Shown: positions 1 to 6,782, counted from the first letter of the stretch. The stretch: DNA of 11,169 nt from Acinetobacter sp. (GCA_030152275.1 JASLHF010000237.1:1-11169); one strand, 5' to 3'. The notes: generated by a model from the letters alone, not told the origin. A program made the numbers and translations.

Positions 1-78
1 GTTTGTCTTAGTCAATGATTGATGACTGAATATAAAAGTGATTCGTTTTTGTTATTCATATTATATTTTTAGCCCAAT

Positions 79-102
79 AAAAAGGGCTGAATCATCAGCC
101 CT
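79..102 (-). terminator. Rho-independent terminator of greA
   Basis: Just past the greA stop codon, an 8-bp stem (83-90 with 95-102, arm AGGGCTGA) closes a 4-nt loop and is followed on the minus strand by five T. This is a standard intrinsic terminator 8 nt after the stop. The arm at 84-88 (GGGCT) could instead pair with 71-75 (AGCCC), giving a weaker overlapping hairpin. Nothing else recognisable lies between 1 and 78. Confidence 0.85.
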
Positions 103-110
103 AGTATGTG

Positions 111-587
111 TTAAATATATTCAACACTTACCACTTCATATTCCACTTCACCCTGTGGTGTGGTGATTTTGGCTTCGTCGCCTTCATTCTTACCAAGAAG
201 ACCACGCGCAATAGGTGAGTTCACTGAGATCTTATTGATCTTAAAGTCAGCTTCATCATCACCTACAATTTTATAGGTTTTCTTTTCTTCAGTATCCAAA
301 TTCTCAATGGTTACTGTCACACCAAAAACCACACGACCAGTTTGTTCAAGTCCTTTAACATCAATGACTTGGCAAGCACCAAGTTTACCTTCGATGTCTT
401 GAATACGACCTTCACAAAAACCTTGTTGCTCGCGCGCTGCATGGTATTCTGCGTTTTCTTTTAAATCCCCATGTTCACGTGCTTCTGCAATTGCAGCAAT
501 AATACGTGGACGATCAACAGATTTTAGCTGTTGCAATTCTTTCTCTAAGGCGACCTTGCCTTCAGGAGTCATAGGATAACGTTGCAT
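111..587 (-). CDS. greA: Transcription elongation factor GreA
   Basis: GreA binds the RNA polymerase secondary channel and stimulates cleavage of backtracked transcripts, rescuing stalled complexes. The 158 residues equal the usual GreA length. The N-terminal part (about 1-75) is the antiparallel coiled coil, with the family block GDLKENAEYHAAREQQGF at 40-57. The acidic tip residues D41 and E44, which hold the catalytic metal in this family, are both present. The C-terminal FKBP-like domain carries IVGDDEADF (107-115) and SVNSPIARGL (121-130). The ATG start is supported by a GAGGG ribosome site six bases upstream (594-598) and by alignment with remembered E. coli GreA. It lies downstream of carB on the same strand but behind a terminator, so it probably has its own promoter plus some readthrough from carAB. 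Confidence 0.97.
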   Translation of the reverse strand: MQRYPMTPEGKVALEKELQQLKSVDRPRIIAAIAEAREHGDLKENAEYHAAREQQGFCEGRIQDIEGKLGACQVIDVKGLEQTGRVVFGVTVTIENLDTEEKKTYKIVGDDEADFKINKISVNSPIARGLLGKNEGDEAKITTPQGEVEYEVVSVEYI

Positions 588-606
588 TGTTGTCCCTCAG
601 TTCAGT

Positions 607-635
607 ATTTTAAAAATACAGGTTTATAAAATGAA
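607..635 (-). promoter_or_regulatory. Possible greA promoter
   Basis: On the minus strand, TAAAAT (607-612, 5 of 6 to the sigma-70 -10 box) lies 17 nt from TTCATT (630-635, 3 of 6 to the -35 box). An alternative -10 is TATAAA at 623-628. Both follow the carB terminator, where a greA promoter would be expected. The -35 matches are poor, so the exact position is uncertain. Confidence 0.27.
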
Positions 636-663
636 AAAAGCCCGCCACCGATAAGATGGCGGG
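634..663 (-). terminator. Rho-independent terminator of carB
   Basis: A 7-bp GC-rich stem (641-647 CCCGCCA with 657-663 TGGCGGG, 9-nt loop) is followed on the minus strand by C and six T (634-639). It lies 17 nt past the carB stop and separates carAB from greA. Its loop contains one arm of a second, competing hairpin (648-655 with 665-672); see findings. Confidence 0.88.
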
Positions 664-679
664 ACTTATCGGAAACGAA

Positions 680-3600
680 TTAACCTAGTGTTTGCAAATC
701 TTGCAAGCGATATACATCCATTGGCAATTTAATTGCTAAAGCTTGGCATACAGCATCAGCACCATTCAACGTAGTAGTATGATATACCTTACCTTGAAGC
801 GCAGAGCGACGGATTGAGAACGAATCCTGCTGAGCTTGTTTGCCTTCTGTAGTATTGATAATGAGGTGAATTTCGCCATTTTTCAAGCGGTCGACGATAT
901 TAGGACGACCTTCTGTGACTTTATTCACACGTTCAACTTCAATACCCGCTTGTTGAATGACATCAAATGTACCGCCAGTCGCGATAATTTTAAAGCCATA
1001 ATCTGCAAGTTGTTTTGCAATACCAACTGCGCGTGGTTTATCAGAGTCACGTACAGAGATAAACGCATGTTTCACTTCACCTTCAGTTGGCAGACCTGGT
1101 AAGCGTTCATTAGAGCCTAACACAGCTTTATAGAATGCTTCACCAAATGTTTTACCAACACCCATCACTTCGCCTGTAGATTTCATCTCAGGGCCAAGAA
1201 TTGGGTCAACACCAGGGAATTTGTTGAATGGGAACACAGCTTCTTTTACAGAGAAGTGTTCAGGAATAATCTCAGTTGTGAAACCTTGTGATTCAAGAGA
1301 TTGACCCGCCATACAACGCGCAGCAACTTTCGCTAAAGATTCGCCGATACATTTAGAAACAAATGGAACTGTACGTGATGCACGTGGATTCACTTCTAAA
1401 ATATAAACGTCATCACCTTTCACAGCGAACTGAACGTTCATCAAACCAATGACACCAAGCTCTTTCGCCATCGCAATCGTTTGACGACGCATTTCGTCCT
1501 GTACTTCTTGAGATAAAGAGTACGGAGGAATAGAACATGCTGAGTCACCAGAGTGAATACCCGCTTGTTCGATGTGCTGCATGATCCCACCGATCACAAC
1601 ATCTTTACCGTCAGATACGCAGTCAACGTCAACTTCGATTGCATCATCTAAGAAACGGTCAAGAAGAACAGGTGCTTCGTTAGAGGCTTGAACTGCATCA
1701 CGTAAGTAGCGTTTCAACTCTTCATCGTTATAGACGATTTCCATCGCACGACCACCCAATACATAAGAAGGGCGTACTACGAGTGGATAGCCAACTTTTG
1801 CAGCTTCAGCCATACCTTCTTCAGCAGATTTAACAATGCTGTTATTTGGTTGACGAAGTTGTAGGCGTTGAATCATTTGTTGGAAACGTTCACGGTCTTC
1901 TGCACGGTCAATTGCATCTGGTGAAGTACCGATAATTGGTGCGCCAGCTTCTTCTAAAGCACGAGCCAATTTAAGCGGCGTTTGACCACCGTACTGTACG
2001 ATAATGCCTTTAGGTTTTTCGATACGTACGATTTCTAAAACATCTTCAAGTGTAATCGGTTCAAAGTACAAACGATCTGAAGTGTCATAATCCGTTGAAA
2101 CAGTTTCAGGGTTACAGTTCACCATGATTGTTTCATAACCGTCATCACGCATTGCTAGGGCAGCGTGTACACAGCAGTAATCGAATTCGATACCTTGACC
2201 AATACGGTTAGGACCACCGCCGATTACCATGATCTTGTCACGACTAGATGGATTCGCTTCACATTCTTCATCGTAAGTTGAGTACATGTAAGCTGTGTCT
2301 GATTCAAACTCAGCAGCACACGTATCAACACGTTTGTAAACTGGAGTTACACCCAAGTTCCAACGATGTTTACGGAATTGTTTTTGTGAAATACCCATCA
2401 AGTTCGCAATGCGAAGGTCAGATAAACCTTTACGTTTAAATGAACGGATATTGTCAGCGTTTAAGTCACCGAAACCTAAAGTTTTGATTTGGTTTTCAGT
2501 TTTGATGATGTCTTCGATTTGAATCAAGAACCAACGATCAATTTTGGTTGCTTCAAATACTTCATCTAAAGTGAAGCCGTGACGGAATGCATCGCCCACG
2601 TACCAAATACGCTCTGGACCTGGAACTTTAAGTTCAACCAAGATCTTTTCACGCGCGCCTTCAGTACCAACAGCGATTTTTTCGTCAAAACCACATGCAC
2701 CAACTTCAAGACCACGAAGTGCTTTTTGTACAGACTCTTGGAAGTTACGACCAATCGCCATTACTTCACCCACAGATTTCATCTGTGTCGTCAAAGTTGC
2801 GTCAGCTTGTGGGAATTTCTCGAAGTTGAAACGAGGAATCTTCGTTACAACATAGTCAATTGCTGGTTCGAACGATGCAGGTGTTGTACCGCCAGTGATG
2901 TCGTTTTTCAACTCATCAAGGGTATAACCTACAGCCAATTTCGCAGCGATTTTCGCAATCGGGAAGCCCGTTGCTTTAGAAGCAAGGGCAGATGAACGAG
3001 AAACACGCGGGTTCATCTCGATCACAACCATACGACCGTCTTTCGGGTTAATACCGAATTGAACGTTCGAACCGCCAGTTTCTACACCGATTTCACGAAG
3101 AACTGCTAAAGAAGCATTACGTAAAAGTTGGAATTCTTTGTCTGTCAATGTTTGTGCAGGAGCAACAGTGATTGAGTCACCAGTGTGCACGCCCATTGGG
3201 TCAAAGTTTTCAATGGTACATACGATGATACAGTTATCGTTTTTGTCACGAACAACTTCCATTTCGTACTCTTTCCAACCAATTAGAGATTCATCGATCA
3301 ATAATTGTTTAGTTGGAGAAAGATCGAAACCGCGTTCACAGATTTCAATGAATTCTTCACGGTTGTAAGCAATACCGCCGCCTGAACCACCCATGGTGAA
3401 TGATGGACGGATAATTACAGGGAAGCCAAAACGTGCTTGAATTTCAAGTGCGTGTTCCATGCTTTCTGCAACGTCAGCGCGAGGGCATTCCAAACCGATT
3501 TTGCGCATTGCGATATCGAAAAGTTTACGGTCTTCCGCTTTTTCGATTGCTTCTTTGGTCGCGCCAATCAATTCAACATTGTATTTTTCTAAAATACCGT

Positions 3601-3913
3601 TGGCATCAAGTGCAAGTGCACAGTTCAATGCTGTTTGACCACCCATTGTCGGAAGAACAGCGTCTGGGCGTTCTTTCTCAATGATTGCAGCTACAGTTTG
3701 CCAAGTGATTGGCTCGATGTAAGTTGCGTCTGCCATAGCAGGGTCAGTCATAATGGTTGCTGGGTTAGAGTTCACCAAAATAACACGGTAGCCTTCTTCA
3801 CGAAGGGCTTTACATGCTTGAGCACCTGAGTAGTCAAACTCACATGCTTGACCGATGACAATCGGACCAGCACCAATAATTAAGATGCTTTTAATGTCTG
3901 TACGTTTAGCCAT
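680..3913 (-). CDS. carB: Carbamoyl phosphate synthetase, large subunit
   Basis: The large subunit makes carbamoyl phosphate from bicarbonate, two ATP and the ammonia released by CarA. The product enters arginine and pyrimidine synthesis. Its 1077 residues compare with about 1073 in E. coli. Two homologous ATP-grasp halves are visible: GAGPIVIGQACEFDYSG at 14-30 and GGGPNRIGQGIEFDY at 565-579 mark their starts, and EMNPRVSR (299-306) and EVNPRASR (840-847) are the paired ATP/metal-site motifs. Residues about 404-555 are the oligomerisation region. From about 945 on is the MGS-like allosteric domain, with IATGGT at 977-982, NKVTEGRP at 997-1004 and RRSALQ at 1035-1040. These correspond to the nucleotide-effector site of the E. 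coli enzyme, so UMP/IMP control is likely retained. The ATG has an AAGGA site six bases upstream (3920-3924), and the gap to carA is 13 nt. Confidence 0.98.
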   Translation of the reverse strand: MAKRTDIKSILIIGAGPIVIGQACEFDYSGAQACKALREEGYRVILVNSNPATIMTDPAMADATYIEPITWQTVAAIIEKERPDAVLPTMGGQTALNCALALDANGILEKYNVELIGATKEAIEKAEDRKLFDIAMRKIGLECPRADVAESMEHALEIQARFGFPVIIRPSFTMGGSGGGIAYNREEFIEICERGFDLSPTKQLLIDESLIGWKEYEMEVVRDKNDNCIIVCTIENFDPMGVHTGDSITVAPAQTLTDKEFQLLRNASLAVLREIGVETGGSNVQFGINPKDGRMVVIEMNPRVSRSSALASKATGFPIAKIAAKLAVGYTLDELKNDITGGTTPASFEPAIDYVVTKIPRFNFEKFPQADATLTTQMKSVGEVMAIGRNFQESVQKALRGLEVGACGFDEKIAVGTEGAREKILVELKVPGPERIWYVGDAFRHGFTLDEVFEATKIDRWFLIQIEDIIKTENQIKTLGFGDLNADNIRSFKRKGLSDLRIANLMGISQKQFRKHRWNLGVTPVYKRVDTCAAEFESDTAYMYSTYDEECEANPSSRDKIMVIGGGPNRIGQGIEFDYCCVHAALAMRDDGYETIMVNCNPETVSTDYDTSDRLYFEPITLEDVLEIVRIEKPKGIIVQYGGQTPLKLARALEEAGAPIIGTSPDAIDRAEDRERFQQMIQRLQLRQPNNSIVKSAEEGMAEAAKVGYPLVVRPSYVLGGRAMEIVYNDEELKRYLRDAVQASNEAPVLLDRFLDDAIEVDVDCVSDGKDVVIGGIMQHIEQAGIHSGDSACSIPPYSLSQEVQDEMRRQTIAMAKELGVIGLMNVQFAVKGDDVYILEVNPRASRTVPFVSKCIGESLAKVAARCMAGQSLESQGFTTEIIPEHFSVKEAVFPFNKFPGVDPILGPEMKSTGEVMGVGKTFGEAFYKAVLGSNERLPGLPTEGEVKHAFISVRDSDKPRAVGIAKQLADYGFKIIATGGTFDVIQQAGIEVERVNKVTEGRPNIVDRLKNGEIHLIINTTEGKQAQQDSFSIRRSALQGKVYHTTTLNGADAVCQALAIKLPMDVYRLQDLQTLG

Positions 3914-3919
3914 GATGCT

Positions 3920-3924
3920 TCCTT
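3920..3924 (-). promoter_or_regulatory. carB ribosome binding site
   Basis: On the minus strand, AAGGA lies six bases before the carB ATG, inside the 13-nt carA-carB gap. It supports both the chosen start and tight co-translation of the two subunits. Confidence 0.7.
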
Positions 3925-3926
3925 AA

Positions 3927-5069
3927 TTACTTCTTAGATGCTTCGATAAGTCCGATGAAATGATCGAACAATGGTGCGCAGTCATGTGGACCAGGGCTTG
4001 CTTCAGGGTGACCTTGGAAGCTGAACGCAGGCTTGTCTGTACGGTGCATACCTTGCAAGGTTTGGTCGAACAGTGATTTGTGCGTTGCTTTCAAATTCGC
4101 CGGCAGCGTATCTGTATCTACTGCGAAGCCATGGTTCTGAGAAGTAATCATCACTGTACCGTCTTCAAGATTTTGTACAGGATGGTTGGCGCCGTGGTGG
4201 CCATGAGGCATTTTCACAGTTTTTGCACCTGAAGCAAGTGCAAGAATTTGGTGACCTAAGCAAATACCGAATACAGGTACATTGCGTGCGTCTTCTACAA
4301 TTGTTTTTACAGCTTCAATTGCATAGTCACATGCTGCTGGATCGCCGGGGCCGTTTGAAAGGAACACGCCGTCCGGATTCAGAGCAAGAACTTTTTCTGC
4401 AGGAGTTTGCGCAGGCACAACAGTCAATTTGCAGCCGCGGTCTGCGAGCATACGTAAGATGTTGGTTTTGACACCGTAATCGTATGCAACAACATGGAAT
4501 TTAGCTTCAGGTTGAGAGAAACCTTTACCTAATGTCCAAGAGCCTTCAGTCCATTCAAAGCCTTCAGGGTCGCAGCATTCTTTTGCAAGGTCTAAACCAT
4601 TAAGACCGCCAAATGCGCGAGCTTTCGCTAAAGCTTCTTCTTCAGTCACGTTTTCGCCAGCAAGGATACAACCATTTTGTGCACCTTTTGCTCGCAAAAT
4701 ACGCGTTAATTTACGTGTATCGATATCTGCGATAGCAACAACATTGTGTTGTTTAAGGTAATCACCAAGTGATTGCTCAGCACGGAAGTTGCTATGCAAT
4801 AAAGGCAGGTCACGAATGATCAATCCGTTAGCCCATACTTTATGAATTCGACCTGACTCAGCGTCTTCATCATTACAGCCTGTGTTACCGATATGCGGGT
4901 AAGTCAGTGTCACAAGCTGTTGTGCATAACTAGGGTCAGTCAAAATTTCTTGATAGCCAGTCATGGCAGTGTTGAAAACGACTTCGCCAGTCGTACTACC
5001 CGATGCGCCAATTGAAGTACCTTTAAAAATAGTACCATCGGCAAGGGCTAAAATTGCTGGGGTGCTCAA
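3927..5069 (-). CDS. carA: Carbamoyl phosphate synthetase, small (glutaminase) subunit
   Basis: CarA hydrolyses glutamine and channels ammonia to CarB. It has 380 residues against 382 in E. coli. The N-terminal CPSase small-chain domain includes the block GEVVFNTAMTGYQEILTDPS (28-47). The class I glutamine amidotransferase domain follows from about 190: LSNGPGDP (237-244), GICLGHQ (268-274) with nucleophile C270, and FQGHPEASPGPHD (351-363) with H354 and E356 completing the triad. The start is TTG, not ATG. No in-frame ATG exists before codon 36, the TTG aligns with the E. coli N-terminus, and CAGGAG lies seven bases upstream. I recall that E. coli CarA also starts at UUG. carA is the first gene of the carAB unit and is preceded by an attenuator-like leader. 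Confidence 0.97.
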   Translation of the reverse strand: MSTPAILALADGTIFKGTSIGASGSTTGEVVFNTAMTGYQEILTDPSYAQQLVTLTYPHIGNTGCNDEDAESGRIHKVWANGLIIRDLPLLHSNFRAEQSLGDYLKQHNVVAIADIDTRKLTRILRAKGAQNGCILAGENVTEEEALAKARAFGGLNGLDLAKECCDPEGFEWTEGSWTLGKGFSQPEAKFHVVAYDYGVKTNILRMLADRGCKLTVVPAQTPAEKVLALNPDGVFLSNGPGDPAACDYAIEAVKTIVEDARNVPVFGICLGHQILALASGAKTVKMPHGHHGANHPVQNLEDGTVMITSQNHGFAVDTDTLPANLKATHKSLFDQTLQGMHRTDKPAFSFQGHPEASPGPHDCAPLFDHFIGLIEASKK

Positions 5070-5076
5070 ACCAAAG

Positions 5077-5082
5077 CTCCTG
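5077..5082 (-). promoter_or_regulatory. carA ribosome binding site that fixes the TTG start
   Basis: CAGGAG on the minus strand ends seven bases before the TTG at 5067-5069. It is a near-ideal Shine-Dalgarno sequence and is the main local evidence for initiation at that non-ATG codon. Confidence 0.75.
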
Positions 5083-5095
5083 AAATTTAGGCTGT

Positions 5096-5163
5096 AAAAA
5101 AGCGAGTAGACGAAAAAAAAGGAAGGTTACTTTAAAACCTATCCTCCCTATGTCTGCTCGCTT
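5096..5163 (-). terminator. Outer hairpin of the carAB leader, second terminator-like element
   Basis: On the minus strand, the arm at 5152-5163 (AAGCGAGCAGAC) pairs with the arm at 5100-5111 (GTCTACTCGCTT): 11 of 12 positions pair, with one C-A mismatch. The 3' arm runs into six T (5096-5101). The hairpin encloses the whole inner terminator at 5113-5145. It ends about 14 nt before the carA ribosome site, so it does not hide that site. It could be a second termination point or a 5' stabilising stem. Confidence 0.6.
5113..5145 (-). terminator. Intrinsic terminator inside the carAB leader (attenuator candidate)
   Basis: On the minus strand, AGGATAGGTT (5136-5145) pairs with AACCTTCCT (5120-5128) around a 7-nt loop: nine base pairs with one bulged T. 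Eight T follow (5113-5120). It lies between the carA promoter and the carA start, where readthrough would set carAB expression. Pyrimidine-responsive attenuation is known for pyr/car genes of other bacteria; that this leader responds to pyrimidines or arginine is inference. Confidence 0.65.
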
Positions 5164-5177
5164 GAACTTAACAGCGT

Positions 5178-5206
5178 ATTATACGCATGAAAGGCCTAAA
5201 AGTCCA
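5178..5206 (-). promoter_or_regulatory. carAB promoter
   Basis: On the minus strand, TGGACT (5201-5206, 4 of 6) and a perfect TATAAT (5178-5183) are separated by exactly 17 nt. Transcription would begin near 5171, giving a leader of about 100 nt before the carA TTG. AT-rich sequence upstream of the -35 (5207-5280) could act as an UP element. Confidence 0.75.
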
Positions 5207-5302
5207 TTTAAATTATGCGTAATATAGTAGATAAAGCGCTTGCTTTTTGATTTAAAGTTTGCTTTTTTCTCTTGTTAAAAAATGTAAGCATTTGATTATT
5301 GT

Positions 5303-5331
5303 CTGACAAATCAGAAATTAAAATTTATCAA
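5303..5331 (+). promoter_or_regulatory. Probable promoter of the coiled-coil gene
   Basis: CTGACA (5303-5308, 5 of 6) and TATCAA (5326-5331, 4 of 6) are 17 nt apart, with the gene starting about 40 nt past the expected transcription start. It is divergent from the carAB promoter, about 100 nt away. Confidence 0.45.
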
Positions 5332-5378
5332 ATCGGCTTATGCTGGGCTCCTCATGACATAACTATAGGAATAAGATC

Positions 5379-5873
5379 ATGGCAGTACAGCAAAAACAGA
5401 CTCCCGCGGCAAAAACATTGAAAACCATTGCGGCTGATGGTGCAGAACAGCTTGAACAAGCAGCAAAAAATGCAACGGAACAGGCGGCAGAAGCGGTCAG
5501 TGAAAGTAAAGATAAACTTCAGGCTGAAGCTAAACAGTTGAATGCAAGTGTGCAGGATCAGCTGCGTCAGCTTAAGCAGGAAATTTTGCAAAAAATTGAT
5601 ACGCTTAAAACTCAGCTGAACGCATCACAAAAAGATTTATCTGAATTAAAAGACTTTGTGAAAACAGAGTTAAACGCAGTTGTTGAAGATATTTCTAAAC
5701 TGAGCAAAGAACTGAAAGCTGATGTCAATCAGATTTCCATCAAACATAAAGATCAATTGGCGCAAACATACCAGCGTTCTAAAGAGCATACGCTTGAAGC
5801 TTTGAAAAAAGCGGCAGTGTTTAAACCGGAAGCTGGTAAAGCTGACGCGGATAACGCAGTACTTAAAAGCTAA
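5379..5873 (+). CDS. Hypothetical coiled-coil protein, phasin/apolipoprotein-like in composition
   Basis: I do not recognise a characterised family. The 164-residue product is almost entirely predicted helix. It is rich in Ala, Lys, Gln, Glu and Leu, has no Cys, Trp or Gly-rich segment, and shows heptad-like spacing of Leu/Ile/Val from about 40 to 125. There is no signal peptide or membrane segment, so it is probably cytosolic. Residues 8-40 are very Ala-rich, and the tail from about 150 looks disordered. Such composition occurs in phasins, LEA-like proteins and other amphipathic-helix surface binders, but composition alone cannot decide the role. The ATG has AGGA eight bases upstream (5367-5370). 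It stands alone between its own promoter and a strong terminator, so it is a single-gene unit. Codon use and ribosome site indicate a real gene. Confidence 0.85.
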   Translation: MAVQQKQTPAAKTLKTIAADGAEQLEQAAKNATEQAAEAVSESKDKLQAEAKQLNASVQDQLRQLKQEILQKIDTLKTQLNASQKDLSELKDFVKTELNAVVEDISKLSKELKADVNQISIKHKDQLAQTYQRSKEHTLEALKKAAVFKPEAGKADADNAVLKS

Positions 5874-5875
5874 AG

Positions 5876-5893
5876 AGTATTCCAAATACTTTT
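5876..5893 (+). terminator. Weak AT-rich hairpin after the coiled-coil gene
   Basis: AGTATT (5876-5881) pairs with AATACT (5885-5890) across a 3-nt loop, followed by TTT. It lies directly past the stop codon and precedes the far stronger hairpin at 5895-5938. It probably contributes little alone. Confidence 0.35.
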
Positions 5894-5894
5894 A

Positions 5895-5938
5895 CAAAGA
5901 AAAAGAACAATGCAGCAGTGTGTTGTTCTTTTTCTTTG
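5895..5938 (+). terminator. Terminator with 16-bp perfect stem
   Basis: CAAAGAAAAAGAACAA (5895-5910) is perfectly complementary to 5923-5938, with a 12-nt loop. The 3' arm is T-rich (TTCTTTTTCTTT) and takes the place of a separate T tract. It lies 21 nt after the stop of the coiled-coil gene. Because one arm is A-rich and the other T-rich, it may also act weakly in the other direction. Confidence 0.7.
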
Positions 5939-6089
5939 CAGCGGAAAAATTGCATATCAATTGGGCAAGCCTATGAGTGATCTAATATGAGTAGGCAAAA
6001 GCTTTTGAAGTTTAATTTTGCTTTTGATTATACAGTGAACAGTCTGTAAGCGCTGCTTTATGGATAAGGCAAAATCGGCAGAATAAAAA

Positions 6090-6107
6090 CAAACTTAGCT
6101 AAGTTTG
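6090..6107. repeat. 18-nt perfect palindrome
   Basis: CAAACTTAGCTAAGTTTG is its own reverse complement (9 + 9, no spacer). A gapless palindrome of this length makes a poor RNA hairpin but is typical of a binding site for a dimeric protein. It is not placed over an obvious promoter of a known gene, so its role is unknown. Confidence 0.6.
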
Positions 6108-6111
6108 AAAT

Positions 6112-6139
6112 AAAACAGCCATAGTTAAAATGATGGCTG
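6112..6139 (-). terminator. Second terminator-like hairpin past the DOMON-like gene
   Basis: On the minus strand, CAGCCAT (6133-6139) pairs with ATGGCTG (6116-6122) around a 10-nt loop, followed by four T. It lies about 100 nt past the DOMON-like gene stop, behind the stronger AT-rich hairpin at 6166-6196, and may serve as a backup. Confidence 0.5.
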
Positions 6140-6165
6140 CACATTGCATGCTTTTAAAAAGACAC

Positions 6166-6196
6166 AAAAAAAGCAAAAGATTAACTTTTGCTTTTT
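6166..6196 (-). terminator. Terminator of the yhbY/DOMON-like unit, possibly bidirectional
   Basis: AAAAAGCAAAAG (6168-6179) pairs perfectly with CTTTTGCTTTTT (6185-6196), loop ATTAA. On the minus strand the core stem is followed by seven T; on the plus strand by five T. It lies 41 nt past the stop of the DOMON-like gene and best fits termination of that unit. Confidence 0.65.
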
Positions 6197-6236
6197 GATG
6201 CAGTTTCGACAGCTTAATCCTGCCTGTGTGCTGCTG

Positions 6237-6776
6237 TTAAAATTGATGCAGCCAGTCACGCTTATTGTGGAAATCTGCATTCGGGCTGCTGTGCTGCATG
6301 GCGTAAAAATGGTCGCCTTCAGAGGTTTTAAGTACGGCACTTAAGCCAATATATAAGTCTGCCCAGTTTAATTTATGTTTCAGCATAAATTCAGTTAAAT
6401 CCAGACTGACGTTCATGCCGTAATGTGTGCGTTTAAGCTGGTTCAGTTCTATATCATAGGCTGCTTTGGGCGGCATATCTTCAGGATAGCGGTATTCTTC
6501 AAATTCATAGGCCTGCCATGCTTGAGATGGGGAGAGGTTGATCTCACGGTAAAAATCTTCATTTCTCACACCAATGAAGATTTCAAAGCAGGTCTGTTCC
6601 CAAAGAAAATCCTGACGGGGATTGGATGCGGCCATTGCTGGCCACTGCACAAATTGATTCGGGTCGCGCATCCAATAGCCGACATTCAGCGTATATGGAC
6701 TTTGCTGTTCAATTGCGCCAACCAAAGAGATGGCTTGAAAGCGCCGGTCGAATGCGCTGAGATCGTAGCTAGCCAT
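6237..6776 (-). CDS. DOMON-like domain protein (type 9 carbohydrate-binding-like fold)
   Basis: The 179 residues match what I remember of the DOMON-like family found beside murB or other housekeeping genes in proteobacteria: LWEQTCFEIFIG (58-69), YREINLSPSQAWQAYEFEEYR (76-96) and the closing block HSSPNADFHNKRDW (162-175). Extracellular DOMON domains bind haem or sugar, but no biochemical function is established for this cytosolic-looking group, and I infer none. There is no signal peptide or membrane segment. The length is close to a single complete domain. The ATG lies 6 nt past the yhbY stop, and its TAAGG ribosome site overlaps that stop codon, so its translation is probably coupled to YhbY. 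Assignment rests on remembered motifs, not a search. Confidence 0.8.
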   Translation of the reverse strand: MASYDLSAFDRRFQAISLVGAIEQQSPYTLNVGYWMRDPNQFVQWPAMAASNPRQDFLWEQTCFEIFIGVRNEDFYREINLSPSQAWQAYEFEEYRYPEDMPPKAAYDIELNQLKRTHYGMNVSLDLTEFMLKHKLNWADLYIGLSAVLKTSEGDHFYAMQHSSPNADFHNKRDWLHQF

Positions 6777-6782
6777 AATGCC

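Larger units (their letters stand above)
5939..6236. other. Gene-free spacer with palindromes, terminators and a possible small-RNA promoter
   Basis: Together with the terminator before it, this makes a 363-nt stretch (5874-6236) with no convincing protein gene. Open frames crossing it have no ribosome site and run through terminator hairpins. It contains a 12-nt palindrome CAAAAGCTTTTG (5996-6007), a promoter-like pair TTGAAG (6005-6010) and TATACA (6029-6034) at 18-nt spacing, the 18-nt palindrome at 6090-6107, and two terminator-like hairpins serving the minus-strand gene to the right. GCAAAAG/CTTTTGC blocks recur several times. Confidence 0.5.

Noticed and set aside
836..1102. 88-codon plus-strand open frame antisense to the carB 3' part
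   Set aside because: It is fully inside carB, Cys/Phe-rich without family features, and lacks a ribosome site.
2579..2995. 138-codon plus-strand open frame antisense to carB
   Set aside because: It lies wholly inside the well-supported carB gene and its protein resembles no known family; it has no ribosome site. It is a shadow of carB codon use.
5161..5172. Search for a leader peptide before carA
   Set aside because: No AUG or GUG occurs in the predicted leader, and the only UUG is the carA start; an upstream frame is open but has no start codon.
6144..6344. 66-codon plus-strand open frame crossing the spacer into the DOMON-like gene
   Set aside because: It begins inside terminator hairpins, is Lys/Gln-rich at the start from A-rich stem sequence, has no ribosome site and overlaps a supported gene on the other strand.
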